Below, piece after piece: positions 33,604-44,476 of a stretch of DNA of 64,000 nt (its first letter is position 1; the number at the start of each line of letters is the position of its first letter). The notes beneath the pieces were generated by a model, which did no database searches, was not told the origin of the DNA, and saw only the letters and a list, made by a program, of their open reading frames with translations. The translations under genes and the position numbers were made by a program. The stretch is from Epithemia pelagica (Eukaryota > Bacillariophyta > Bacillariophyceae > Surirellales > Surirellaceae). The stretch spans positions 62,001-126,000 of the forward strand of contig OX337242.1 in NCBI GenBank assembly GCA_946965045.2, read 5' to 3'.

Positions 33604-35047
33604 CTACCTCGAATTGTTCTCGTCGTCCTCCACATGCACTGACTTGTACAAGGGACAAAAGGTGGAGGAGGGCGGTGACACTCGAGTCTGTGTGTAGTCG
33701 ACAACCATCACCATTTCACAACCAGGATCCGTATCCAACAAATCATGACACAAACAATAGAAACAGCAACAACAACAAGAGAAGTGAGACCAGGGGCATT
33801 CCAATCTTCTCCACAAGAACCAATACAATAACAACGACCACGAACGAACGAAGAAGCCACGAATCCGTCACGACACATACACACAATCCATCCATCCATA
33901 TATATATATATATCTCTCTCTCGCTCTGCTATACTCTTCTACAAGTCCTACGTACCACCACAATGGGACCGACAAAGTCGCCGCGCCGTAAGACGGGAAA
34001 GGCGTGACAGTCGTTCGAAAAATTGAGCGTCACGTGCAATTCGACCAATTCATCGTGTCGATTTTGTCCAAACAAGTGAATTTGCAAGCTGCTGGGCAAT
34101 TGTTGGGAGGCATCCAAATCGGCATTGTGTTGAGGATCATCTTCGGGTTGTGGTGGTGGTGGTTGTTGTGGTTGTGATTCGTCGTCGGGTGGCGGCCGCC
34201 ACGGATGGGGGCGTGGTGGGTCCATTCGAGTGGTAAGGGTGGTCGTGACTTGTTGTTGCGCAATGAGACTGGTATAGGCAAAGGAATTGCCATTGTAAAA
34301 GGGACCGTCCAAATTGGGATGATTGTCCCAATGGGCTTGAATGTCGCTGGTTTCTTGGTCAATGTCGGGATTGTTGAGCCAGAGTCCCCACATGTTGTAT
34401 TCGCGCATTTGGACGAAGGAAACCGTCGTCAATTGCAATTCGTGTTTTGGCGGCAATTCTTGGCGCAATTCGGTGCGTTCGCCAGCCGCCGTAGCGGCGG
34501 CTTGGGCCTTGGCCGAGACGGGTATCCATTCGCAATGGACACTGTCCAATCCCATATTGGCTTGAATCGTTTCCCGACGCAAATTGGTTTCGTGACAGGA
34601 AATGCGCGAAAAATCCAACGTGAATTCGTATTCGACGGGTTGACAGGCACAGACGGACGAGACACTCGACACTAAACCACGAGAAGAAGGACGAAGACGA
34701 ACCACATTATCGACCGTATCCACCGTATCTTGTTGGTGGTGGTGGTGATTAAAGAACCGGTTGGGGGATCGTTGTTGTTGGTGGTGAAGTTCTTTTCCTG
34801 ATTGTGGCCCTGTATGAATGATTTCCGTAATGGACACGCCCTGTTGCCGTGTCGACGTCAACCAGGAGGAGGGCCAGGGCACCAACAGGGACGACAATGA
34901 GGTTCTTATTGTGGGTGTCCACCACCACAAGACACAGGGCAGGAGCATGAGGGATCCAATCACAAACAGCATTCTTGGTGGTGTCATAATGGTGGTCATA
35001 GTCCACCGGTAATAGTCATGCGGTCGTTGTGGTTGCATTCTTGCCAT
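33604..35047 (-). CDS. CACQP-family protein A14
   Basis: Minus strand, exon 1 33956-35047 and exon 2 33604-33687, with a phase-0 intron 33688-33955 (268 nt, the longest; donor GTACGT, acceptor ACACAG). The start at 35047 (MARMQPQRPH) precedes a signal anchor (MLFVIGSLMLLPCVLWWW). The frame is open to 35206. Core: CACQPVEYEFTLDFSRISC, HETNL, VHC, VQMREYN, NGNSFAYTSLI, a Pro/Gln/Asp-rich insert, LPSSLQI, LNFSNDC and GDFVGPIVV. There is no extra Cys pair. Exon 2 gives TRVSPPSSTFCPLYKSVHVE and an acidic end. The last array member before the PPR gene, it diverges from it. Length is 391 residues. Confidence 0.84.
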
Positions 35048-35587
35048 TATGATTGTTTGCTCTCTTTCTCTCTCTCTTGGTTCCAAGTTCCCCAACTTCC
35101 AACACCTCTCCCCAAAGATTCGGATTCTGTAATTGTATTCGGTTGTCGTCTTGTCGTTGTCGTGGTGGGGAAAAGAGTGGGGACGCTGTTGATGTTTGGG
35201 CTGCAACTGACACTTAGGACATTCGTCTCTCTTCGTTGCGAACCCGAAGAAATCGTTCGGGTTCGGGGTCGCCTTTAAAATAGTCGCCTTTCTTCATTTC
35301 AATCGCGGGGAGGTCACTCGTAGTCGCGTTTGTAAACCACGGTATCTTTTTTCGAAACCGGGGTTTTCGGTGGAACCAAGCAACAGGTGTCTCCTCCTTT
35401 CTTTGTTGGTCGATCCATCCTCTGTCGATTTGTTGCGATTTGCGTCATCTTCTCTCCCTGTCCCTCGTTGTGGAACAGACGACCAGAAGGAATCTCTCTC
35501 TCTCTCTCTCTCAAGTCTCAAGGATATCGAAAAACGGTCACCCAAAGCAGCAGAGGAGGAGAACGTACCTAGCTATCTTTTACGAGT
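35048..35587. promoter_or_regulatory. Divergent region between A14 and the PPR gene
   Basis: This 540-bp gap between opposing start codons must hold both promoters. A CT-rich run (about 35492-35515) lies near the PPR start. No defined motif is recognised. Confidence 0.4.
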
Positions 35588-38500
35588 ATGGCGAGCAGTA
35601 TGGCATGGATGCCATGGACCCGACGAAGGGTGGCATCCCTTTGGACGGTTCGGTGTCGTCCACCCGCAGCCACAGCGACAGTGACAACTCTTTCATCCTC
35701 GTCTTGTCGTTTATCCACAAGAACAACAACAACAAGAAGAACAACAACATTTCGAAGAAGCTGCTTTGGATCCACTCATGGGATTCGTTGGACCAGTCGG
35801 CAATCGTCGTCCTTGGCCGCAAACGCAGCTGCCGAGGATTCCGAATGGAAGAAGGAGACTCTGGATCATTCTCTACTGGAGCCACATGTCGAACCAGCAC
35901 AACAAGAGCAACCACCACAATCACAACCGCAACGACCGTTTTCGGGAGTTTGGAGTGCAGCGGCTCGGTCGCGTCGATCCCAATTGTCCCAAGAGGAATG
36001 GTATCAGGCCTTTGTCGCCTTGCACGAATGGCGACACACAATACGGGCGGAGGACGACGAGGGAAATGACGAACCGACCACCACCACCACCGCTAAAACA
36101 CAATGGATCCGGTCGGCCTTGGAGCTCGTGGATCGCTATGGAGCGCAAACGCAATCCTTGTTGGTGCGACGACACCAACAAGAACAAGAAGAACCAACGG
36201 CACTCGATACGGTTTCGAAACAAGAAAAAGCACAGGATCCATTCGCACTGTCACACGGCGAACCGTTGTGGGAAGCCGACCATGCCAAGGATGACACTCA
36301 GGATCCAAACTACCTCACCAACAACACCAACAACCACATTTACCAAAAAAAGAGAATGGAGGAGGAGGCCGACTTGGCCGCCTTTTGGTCGCAAACACGG
36401 GCGGCCGCCAATGGAGTGCTGCATCAAGCCCTGCACGATTGGCACTACGTGTCTTACCAACAATCACAAGAACAACAACTACAACAAGAAGAACAAGATC
36501 CAACGACATCAGTTGTGCCCTTGCCATCGTTGTGGAATGTCTGGAATCGGTTTGTCGCCCATGCCAATCACGTGCACACCAGCCGTGATCCACAACAAGA
36601 AGAAAAAGACCTTGTTGACGAGTTTGGAACGGTCCACCACCATTCGTATCATGCCATGTTTTTGCAAGCCTTGGTTCATCAACATGCTCTTGAGCAGCAA
36701 CACCACCAAGAACAACCACAAGAACCACCACAACAACGAGAAGAACCAACGGGTGGTGCCACCACGACCGAACCCACCTTTGTCAGTCATCGTCAAGTCT
36801 TTACCAATTCCATTCCCTTGCCGACCCATGAATTTGCCCCAACCATTGTCCACGATTGGATTCAACGCGCCAAACAACAACAACAACCACAAGAGCAGGT
36901 GGTTCCGTCGGAACCCACAACGACGATACGAGGACTTTGGGGGAACAACGACAACAACCTCACCAATGACCCTACCAACCGGATTACCGATCCCACCGAA
37001 TTGCTTTGTACCATGGTGGAATTGGTCGTGGCATCCATGCCACCACCCACCACAACACCACCCACCGCCACCAAACCGGCACGTCGCGGCCCCAACGCTA
37101 CCAACAACCACAACACCAACAAGGAGACACTGGAAACGGTCAAACAATTGGTCCATCTCATCAAGGAAATGAAACGGTTGTTGCATGCGCAACAACAACA
37201 ACAACAACAACAACAACAACTCGAGCCGTCCTTGGGGCAAGGTGACGAATCGTCTGGGACCACGCGTCCCAAGAATAGGAGTGTCTTTTCGACGGACCAA
37301 GCGCATCGCTTGTACCGTGCCTTGATCCAGTGTGGCAAAACCACTGCAAGCGCAAGTACAACGACGACGGCCAACACCACCAAGGGCCATCCACGACCAA
37401 CACAACACCACGAGCAGTATGATCCAGTCGCCGTCAAGGCGGTTCGAAAATTGCTCTTGCAAGATTACAAAAAGGCCAACTCGCATCATTACCAAGCTAA
37501 TAATACAGCCACAAACACCACTACTCCATCCATTCTCGTCATGCCGCCGCCCACCCCACAAGCCTTTGACTTGTTGTTTCAAGCCTATGGACAATTGCCC
37601 AATGTTTCCGAAGCCATGTCCTTGTTGCAAATCTTGGATCCGTCCATGAGTACTAGTAATAGTACGCCAAGCAACAAGGCCAAGAACAAGAAGATGGACG
37701 ACGAGGAACCGTTACAAGTACAAGAGGACAGCGAAACGCGCGTCTGGTCCATGGAACCAACCGCGTCGTCCTGGATGGCACTGGTGGAAGCCCATGCACG
37801 AGCTGGAACATCCGTTTCGACAACAGCGACAACAACATCTCCTGTACACGCAGTGTTGCAACGTTTGGTGCAATATGTCAGCTCCCTACAACAACAGCAA
37901 CAACAACAGCAGCATCCCAAGGACGACACGGCGGTCACGTCCTGCTGGGACGAGGTTCTTTTAGATGGTGTGGCACGAACGCAAGGAGACGCTTCGGCGG
38001 CACCGCACATGGCTCGCCTGTTGCAACAAGTGGTGACATTGGCGATATCCCCAACCACGACGACGACAATGGGAAATGACAGTTCGAGTATTACGGCCGA
38101 GACGATCCACAAAGTGTTGGACTGGTATCTTCGATACGAGCCCAATGTCTGGTTGGGCACAGAATTGGTCCACCAGTGGTTCCAGTGGATACACAACTCG
38201 TCCGACAACAGTACTTTGAAACTCCAGAGTGCAGCCACCTATCAGACTATGATTCAAGCCTTGTGTCGAGTCCAAAAGGCCGAACGTGCCCTCCAAGTGT
38301 GGTCGGAGTATTGCGACTGGGTACTGCAACAACCACTACAACAACATCAAGGTCCGAATAGCACCACTCTCCACGATGACGACGATGACGATGACGACGA
38401 CATGACTTTACTTTCTCGGGTCGATCCTGGACGATTGTGTGAACAAGTCATCTTGTCTTGCCTGCACCCCAAGTCGATTCGCAAAGATGGAGTCCATGCC

Positions 38501-40204
38501 CTTGGACGGGCCATGCATGCCTTGGACTTGCTGGAATCCCTCTCGAATGACATCATGACTGGACATGGAAATACTTCTACGGCATTGGCACCTACAGTCT
38601 CTGTGGCCACGTACAATGCCCTGCTCGCCTCATGGGCCAATGAGTCGTTGGTCCAGCATCAAGATCCAGTGCCTCCCATTCAACTTCTCTTGCAACGCAT
38701 GTTGCGCCAATGGCAAGCTCAGCAACAAGATGAAGTCCATACCATCAACACAGATACCAGCAGTACAGGGACGAAACGGCGATTGCCTCTTCAAATGTTT
38801 GAACCAACGGCGACAACCATTCAAGCGGCACTGTGGGGCATGGCTCGGTCACCCGATCCCCACACATTGGAACAAGCCGAACAATTCTTTCAAAAGTTTA
38901 TAGCCTTGATTGAACACCAGCACTTGCATGTATCCTCACATGGTGAAAATGTCATGGAAACGAAAACTACAACAAGAGCCTTGTCCCGAGCACTGTACGA
39001 GACGCTCATGAAGATTTGGACCAAACACAAACGACCCGAAAAGGTCGAACAGCTGTTTCAAGAATTGCATGTGCAGCTGCATTCGTCTTTGTCCTCCTCG
39101 GAGTCACCCATTGACATGGACGAGGAACGATTGCATGCCACGCGCCTGCAAGCCTGGTCTCATGCCGGGAATCCCGAAATGACACTCTTGGCATTGCATG
39201 AATGGATGTCGCAAGCCGCACAAGCTCAGTCGGAAACCAGCGGCAATGAATCCGATGCAGCACTGCCGCAGGGACCCAACCAATCACAGAAACGACGGTC
39301 CTTGCGTCCTCCAGGTACCTTTGCCTTGAATGCGGTACTAGGAGCGTGGACCAAATCGACTCGATCGGATGCTGCCCAACAAGCCGACCAGTATTTGGAG
39401 CAGCACTTGCAAAATCGAAGCAACGAGGGAAACGATGATAGCGAGACTGACAAGAACCTTTCCTCCTGGTGTGCTCCCAATCTGGCTTCGTATTGTACAG
39501 TGATTTCGGCGCATGCCAAATCCGGCTCCTCCACGGCTGGAACGAGAGCATTGTATTGGCTACGACGAATGCAAAGCGACGCGTGTGGTGCAACAAGAAC
39601 AACAACAGCAATCGAGTCCACAATGGGATCATATGACGACGACGAGATGGATAACATCCAAGGATTAGATTCCAATCACAAGCTCGAGGAGGGACAGAAT
39701 GGCGAAGAAGAAGGACTTCAACCACCAACATCGGAGTCCTTTGCGCTAGAACCAAATTTCCTCATCTATGCTGAAGTGATTACAGCCTTGATTCGATCGT
39801 GCGCCGTTCAACGTAGTCAAATCCATGGTAATCCGGAAGGTGATCGATATCTCTCCGGGTCATCACCCGTACAAGAACCAGAAGAACAGATTCTAGATTT
39901 GTTGCAGGAGATTGTCAATATGGCTGCTAGCGAGGACAGCGACGCTGTAGGAAGGGCCACGACAAGCAAGTTGCAGTCGTTCTTCTGGAACAATGACGCC
40001 AAGGAAAAGAACCCAAAGCAACAGAATGACGATCGTAACATGACACCGCATTTGCTGGCCAAACTTCGCCGTGAGTTGGAGGGACATGCATTTGCATCCT
40101 CGGGTGGCACATCCGTGACACAGCACAAGTTGTTGGAAGCATTAGATCAAGTCCATTGCATGGCCCAGCGCGTCGAACCTCCAGGCAGATACAACTACCG
40201 TTAG
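35588..40204 (+). CDS. Large pentatricopeptide-repeat (PPR) protein, probably organellar
   Basis: A single 1,538-codon frame. The N-terminus (MASSMAWMPWTRRRVASLWT onward) is rich in Arg, Ser and Thr with almost no acidic residues for about 60 residues, like an organelle-targeting presequence. The first third is Gln/His/Thr-rich. The second part has helical-pair repeats of PPR type, at approximate residues 657 (AFDLLFQAYGQLPNVSEAM), 881 (TYQTMIQALCRVQKAERAL), 1005 (TYNALLASWANE), 1135 (LYETLMKIWTKHKRPEKVEQ), 1242 (FALNAVLGAWTKSTRSDAAQ) and 1297 (SYCTVISAHAKSGSSTAGTR). PPR proteins bind organellar RNA for processing, stability or translation. The target here is unknown. CAA runs give poly-Gln tracts. 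It diverges from A14. Confidence 0.8.
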   Translation: MASSMAWMPWTRRRVASLWTVRCRPPAATATVTTLSSSSCRLSTRTTTTRRTTTFRRSCFGSTHGIRWTSRQSSSLAANAAAEDSEWKKETLDHSLLEPHVEPAQQEQPPQSQPQRPFSGVWSAAARSRRSQLSQEEWYQAFVALHEWRHTIRAEDDEGNDEPTTTTTAKTQWIRSALELVDRYGAQTQSLLVRRHQQEQEEPTALDTVSKQEKAQDPFALSHGEPLWEADHAKDDTQDPNYLTNNTNNHIYQKKRMEEEADLAAFWSQTRAAANGVLHQALHDWHYVSYQQSQEQQLQQEEQDPTTSVVPLPSLWNVWNRFVAHANHVHTSRDPQQEEKDLVDEFGTVHHHSYHAMFLQALVHQHALEQQHHQEQPQEPPQQREEPTGGATTTEPTFVSHRQVFTNSIPLPTHEFAPTIVHDWIQRAKQQQQPQEQVVPSEPTTTIRGLWGNNDNNLTNDPTNRITDPTELLCTMVELVVASMPPPTTTPPTATKPARRGPNATNNHNTNKETLETVKQLVHLIKEMKRLLHAQQQQQQQQQQLEPSLGQGDESSGTTRPKNRSVFSTDQAHRLYRALIQCGKTTASASTTTTANTTKGHPRPTQHHEQYDPVAVKAVRKLLLQDYKKANSHHYQANNTATNTTTPSILVMPPPTPQAFDLLFQAYGQLPNVSEAMSLLQILDPSMSTSNSTPSNKAKNKKMDDEEPLQVQEDSETRVWSMEPTASSWMALVEAHARAGTSVSTTATTTSPVHAVLQRLVQYVSSLQQQQQQQQHPKDDTAVTSCWDEVLLDGVARTQGDASAAPHMARLLQQVVTLAISPTTTTTMGNDSSSITAETIHKVLDWYLRYEPNVWLGTELVHQWFQWIHNSSDNSTLKLQSAATYQTMIQALCRVQKAERALQVWSEYCDWVLQQPLQQHQGPNSTTLHDDDDDDDDDMTLLSRVDPGRLCEQVILSCLHPKSIRKDGVHALGRAMHALDLLESLSNDIMTGHGNTSTALAPTVSVATYNALLASWANESLVQHQDPVPPIQLLLQRMLRQWQAQQQDEVHTINTDTSSTGTKRRLPLQMFEPTATTIQAALWGMARSPDPHTLEQAEQFFQKFIALIEHQHLHVSSHGENVMETKTTTRALSRALYETLMKIWTKHKRPEKVEQLFQELHVQLHSSLSSSESPIDMDEERLHATRLQAWSHAGNPEMTLLALHEWMSQAAQAQSETSGNESDAALPQGPNQSQKRRSLRPPGTFALNAVLGAWTKSTRSDAAQQADQYLEQHLQNRSNEGNDDSETDKNLSSWCAPNLASYCTVISAHAKSGSSTAGTRALYWLRRMQSDACGATRTTTAIESTMGSYDDDEMDNIQGLDSNHKLEEGQNGEEEGLQPPTSESFALEPNFLIYAEVITALIRSCAVQRSQIHGNPEGDRYLSGSSPVQEPEEQILDLLQEIVNMAASEDSDAVGRATTSKLQSFFWNNDAKEKNPKQQNDDRNMTPHLLAKLRRELEGHAFASSGGTSVTQHKLLEALDQVHCMAQRVEPPGRYNYR

Positions 40205-40563
40205 AGAACTTAAACTGTCTTTACTCAAATCATCCGACACACATGAGCGTCATAAACTCCTTTTGTAGCAGTCCTTTTTTCCGGAACAATGACACCAAGA
40301 AAAAGAATCCAAGACATGTGATTTCCATCGTAACATCGCATTAACATGTGTTGGTGAATCTCGACCTGAACCTTTGCGACCTCTGATGTGAGACGTTGTT
40401 GGAAGCATTGACTCAAGAACCTCCAAGAAGTGGATAGAACTGGTGCCACCCTATGGTACAAAGTCATAGAGCGTTCAAAGTTCAAACCTACTTAATAATT
40501 TACAGAATGGAAGCAGTCAAAAGTGGGCTCATCGAGTCGGACCTTTAGTGTTTGATGTATGAT

Positions 40564-41810
40564 CTAGTATTTCTGTTCGCGATCCATAAGATATATCAAA
40601 AAGATGCTCGAAATGCAAGACATCAATATACAAAAGCTTGACTCTCTGCGATTGGCGTCAAAACGAACAAATACAAAAGAATGCGCATATACGAGAGCAG
40701 GACAACCCAGGAAGGCGATAAGTGCGTTACTGACAATTCCCACAAGAACTTTCCACATATCGCCAGTCGCATTCCATTCGACACATCCGTCATGAATCAA
40801 AACAGAAGCAATCCACAGACCAATTAACGTGTCGTTCAGGTCAAGCAATCTGATTGCACATAAACCCAGAAACATGACAAGCACCTTCTTCACCATGCTC
40901 CGAATAATTTTCCACATGTCATTCGACTCATTCAATTGGAAATATGTGCCAAAGGTTGATTGAGTCGTAGGATTCTCCAGTTTGTTGAGGTCACCTTGTT
41001 CTTCTCTCCATTTTATAGACTCCTCCTGCTGGGCATGCAATGGTTCCTCTTCCCATGTTTCAGACTCCTCCTGCTGGGCATGCAATGGTTCTATCATATT
41101 CAAAATAGCCGCCAACTGTTTTTCAACAGCTCTCCCAACTCCATGTCCCGTTTCCGCTGTGCATCTTCATGCTCCTTGCTCTCCACTTGCCGCTCAAGGT
41201 GACTTTGTAAGTCCGACAAGACCGAAGCTGCCTTTGTCATTTCAGAATCAAAGAGACTATACAAGTCATACACGGTAGCATCCAATGGATAGATCATTTC
41301 CTCCGTTTGAGCGACAAAAGAATCCTCCATATCCTGAAACCGTCCTTCCATCGTCTCGATGTGCCCCTCCAGTTTCGCCATGACAGATGCCATGTTGGCA
41401 ATCTTGGTTTCGGTGCGATAGCGAGAAACAAGAAACACCAGTACAAGGAGCCCCACACAAATCCATTTCATAATCTCTTGTCCACGGTCTTGCTTGACTG
41501 TGGCATCGTTACGCAGGTTCTTGCTTGTTTCCATAGCCGATGGATCTTGATCACTGATCTTACTTGCGTCTGTTACTTGGCTTGGATCTTTTAAAGTATG
41601 AGAACTGGAAGGAGTCCGCGAAGCGTGTTGGAAAGCAGACATGATTACTTCCGGAGGCACATCTTGATCTTTTGGGGCAACATTCGGAACACGCTTTACC
41701 ATGCTTTCTCGAAGCGTGGTACCTTGATGGACCCTCTGAGAGGACTCGAACACCACAGGTGGGGACTCCTCCAACGACGTAGTCTCATTGTCAGAATTAC
41801 AAAGATGCAT
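40564..41810 (-). pseudogene. Membrane/coiled-coil protein, copy A, frameshifted
   Basis: The minus-strand frame 41810-41100 (MHLCNSDNET start) has a polar N-terminal region and one membrane segment (ICVGLLVLVFLV). A coiled-coil-like stretch follows (ASVMAKLEGHIETMEGRFQD through SEMTKAASVLSDLQSHLERQ), and the frame ends at ELGELLKNSWRLF. Against copy B a base is missing in an A5 run (plus-strand T5 at 41119-41123). The other frame continues as AAILNMIEP and carries at least two more hydrophobic segments (VLVMFLGLCAIRLLD, LVGIVSNALIAFLGCPALVY) to 40564. A sequencing error in the homopolymer is possible. No named family is recognised. Confidence 0.6.
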
Positions 41811-43057
41811 CGTCGCGAAACAAAAAGGGAGTCTCGAACCTCATGTGAGCGAAACGAATCTGTGTGGGAATTCCGTTCTTCGAAGAGGAGTTCGAGATTT
41901 CCTGTAAACGACCACGTTTGCATGTCCCGATTAAATTTGGACTGAAACAGATGTGTCGTACCGAGAGAAGATCGAAAGTTGGATGTGTCCTGCGATTTTG
42001 CTGTGAAGGAATCACGCTGAGGGAGTTGGAACAACGAACTGTTTGTAGTATTGTGTTGCGAAACGAGTGTCGTCAGTCCCAAGCACTCAAGGAATCAATG
42101 CGTGCCACACCATATTATCATCACACTTCACTGTTGTCTGGAGCCCAAACCTGTGCTGTCTGTCCGATTATGGCCTAGGTAGTCGTCTATTACACAAGTG
42201 AACGTCGTTCGCTTCTTCTCGCGTAGGTCACACTCGTTTTCGATCATCCTTAACCGAGCTGCATGCCCTTTCAGGCAATGGGGAAAGCTCCACAAAGAGT
42301 TGCTTCGGTTTTCACTCCGCCATCTCCTCCGCTTTCAACATCGTCCTTCATTGTCGTCGTGGTGTTGTGTTCCAGCCCGGGTATTGGTCGCAGGTGTGTC
42401 GCCAAGGGATCTGCTGGCTCGCGCGCATGGACCGCCGCCGTTCTCATGTTTTCAAAACCACGCACTTTTGAGTCTCCCGGCACGAAGAGACTGAAGGGCC
42501 ATGGGCCAGAGCAATGAATTGGAACCACAGTTCTTACCAACCAGAACATGATCACCAAGTTGCAAATATGCGTTGCAAATGGCGCGCAAGGAGAGACACT
42601 GGCGTCGTCGACGTTCTCAACAAGTCCTTTCACGCCTATCGAAAACGACCAAGCCTTGGAAGACCGATCCTCTTTTCAACCCAATCAGTTTCAGATGACG
42701 CTCATCCATGGGCGCCTGTTCCGGTCCCTTTGGTGATGTTTGTTGAAACACTGACTTTTTGGTCGGCCCTCCTCTGTGATTCAAGGACCAATAAGGGGTG
42801 TCCTCGGTCCACAACAACTTTGGTCGTGGGAGTACGAATCAAGTATCCATCCAGGACGACAAAACGGGACGACGCCTATCCTTTCTGTCTACAGGCAACC
42901 TCTACAAAGATGAAACATTGGTTACAGGCTGCAGTCTCTGGGTGTCTAGAAGCACGTTACTTGCAATAAGGAAACCTGGCACACGGAATGTCACACACCG
43001 AGAAAGTTGTTCAAGTCTTCCCGACCGAGTGGGTGCTATTCGTTGAGAATGGTGTGG
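41811..43057. other. Spacer between the two coiled-coil genes
   Basis: About 1.2 kb. A plus-strand frame at 42514-42969 and a minus-strand frame at 42271-42633 have fairly ordinary composition but no recognisable domain. No gene is called. Confidence 0.35.
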
Positions 43058-44111
43058 CTAATCATCCAGCTCGGTCTCAGCCCCATATTCCTCAAAATAA
43101 AAACCTATCGAACAGGAAGCAAAGACAACAAACAAGACTGCAAAGCAGAAAATCGCAACCTTCGTCTCAGCCTCAAAGGAACTTTCTTCCAACATTTGGG
43201 AAGATATGACAATCCCTCCAATCAAACATGCACTCGAAATCATGACAAACAAAAGATACATCATTTTCAACAAACCGTTCCACACACACATTCCAAGTGC
43301 CACGTTCAGACTTTGAGTTTCCTGGGCCAAGAACCATCTCTTCCTTATGCTGTCCCGCGTCGCAACGTTTCAATCTCCACGCTCCAGACTGTGTAGGCAA
43401 CAAGGGTTCCATCACATTCAAAACAGTCTTCAACTGATTCTTCAACTGCTCTCCCAGCTCCTTGTCTCCTTTCATCGGTGCATCTTCCTGGTCCATGCTC
43501 TTCACATGTCGTTCGAGGTGATTTTGCAAGACAGACAAGACCGAGGCTGTCTGTGTGATTTCGGAATCAAAACGGCTATACAAGTCACAGACCGTACCAT
43601 CCAAGGGATGAATCAGTTCCTCCGATTTACCGAACGAAGAATCTTCTGGATCCGTGTTGCTTGCTTGCTTCGTCTCCAATACGTGCCCCTCGAGCCTTGC
43701 CATGTCCCATTTCATGTCGGCCAACCGTGCTTCCGTATCATGACGACACGCATAAAACACGAGTAGGGCAAAGACAACTTGGAGTACAATATACCCCACG
43801 AAATACCATTTCTTAAGACCAATCTCTTGTAGTAGTCCACGGTACTGCTGGACAGTACGATTGCTCGACACACTCTTGCGTGCTGTCACAACGGATGGGT
43901 TCTGATTCGTGTTTGTTCCTGTGGTTCTTTTCCATGCCTGGTGTGAACCATCAGCCCGAGACGAGGCTGCACTCTCCAAATCAGGAACAGTGTCCTTTGG
44001 GGCATTGGTTTCCGTCCCCGTGGACATTGGAAGCCTGGAATTTGGATTGGCCCTTGGAGCGCGCTTCACCAACCCATTGCGAGAGGACGACAAGTCTTGA
44101 CAAAGTTCCAT
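43058..44111 (-). pseudogene. Membrane/coiled-coil protein, copy B, frameshifted
   Basis: The start at 44111 (MELCQDLSSSRNGLVKRAPR) matches copy A's N-terminus. The frame is open to 44321. It has a membrane segment (VGYIVLQVVFALLVFYA) and the same coiled-coil block (MKWDMARLEGHVLETKQ through SEITQTASVLSVLQNHLERH). It then reads ELGEQLKNQLKTVLNVMEPL where copy A is shifted. About 30 residues on, this frame turns into non-membrane sequence. The plausible continuation lies in another frame (43330-43058: LKMMYLLFVMISSACLIGG and VAIFCFAVLFVVFASCSIGF). The shift falls between about 43330 and 43373. A small unseen intron is an alternative. Both paralogues are thus disrupted just before the C-terminal membrane part. 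Confidence 0.55.
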
Positions 44112-44476
44112 TTCGCTTTTTATTAGTTTGTTCCGCGCAAGCAAGATGAATTTCCTGGAACGCAATGGACCGTTGCTTGTGGTGAACGGTGGAAAGGACG
44201 ACAAGTGTGAGACTGCGGGACAGGTTTGCCTGTTTCGCGGTGGGAAAGACGGGAATGCTGCGTGCGGACAATTGACGGACGACGCGCGTGCCCGACCCTT
44301 TGCAACCAAGGCGTCACACACACGGAGCCATCAGGAGCGCCACATTCTAGCTGCCGCGATTGCATTTTGCGATTTTTGGAATCTCGTGTTATGTAACCAA
44401 TATAGATAGGGTCCGTTGTGTATAGGGACAACATTCGACCAGGCGTCGGATCCAATGTCGGTTCTGTTTCTTTATG

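Noticed and set aside
42271-42969. Opposed frames of about 120-150 codons between the coiled-coil genes
   Set aside because: No domain, no similarity to neighbouring copies A or B, and they overlap each other on opposite strands.
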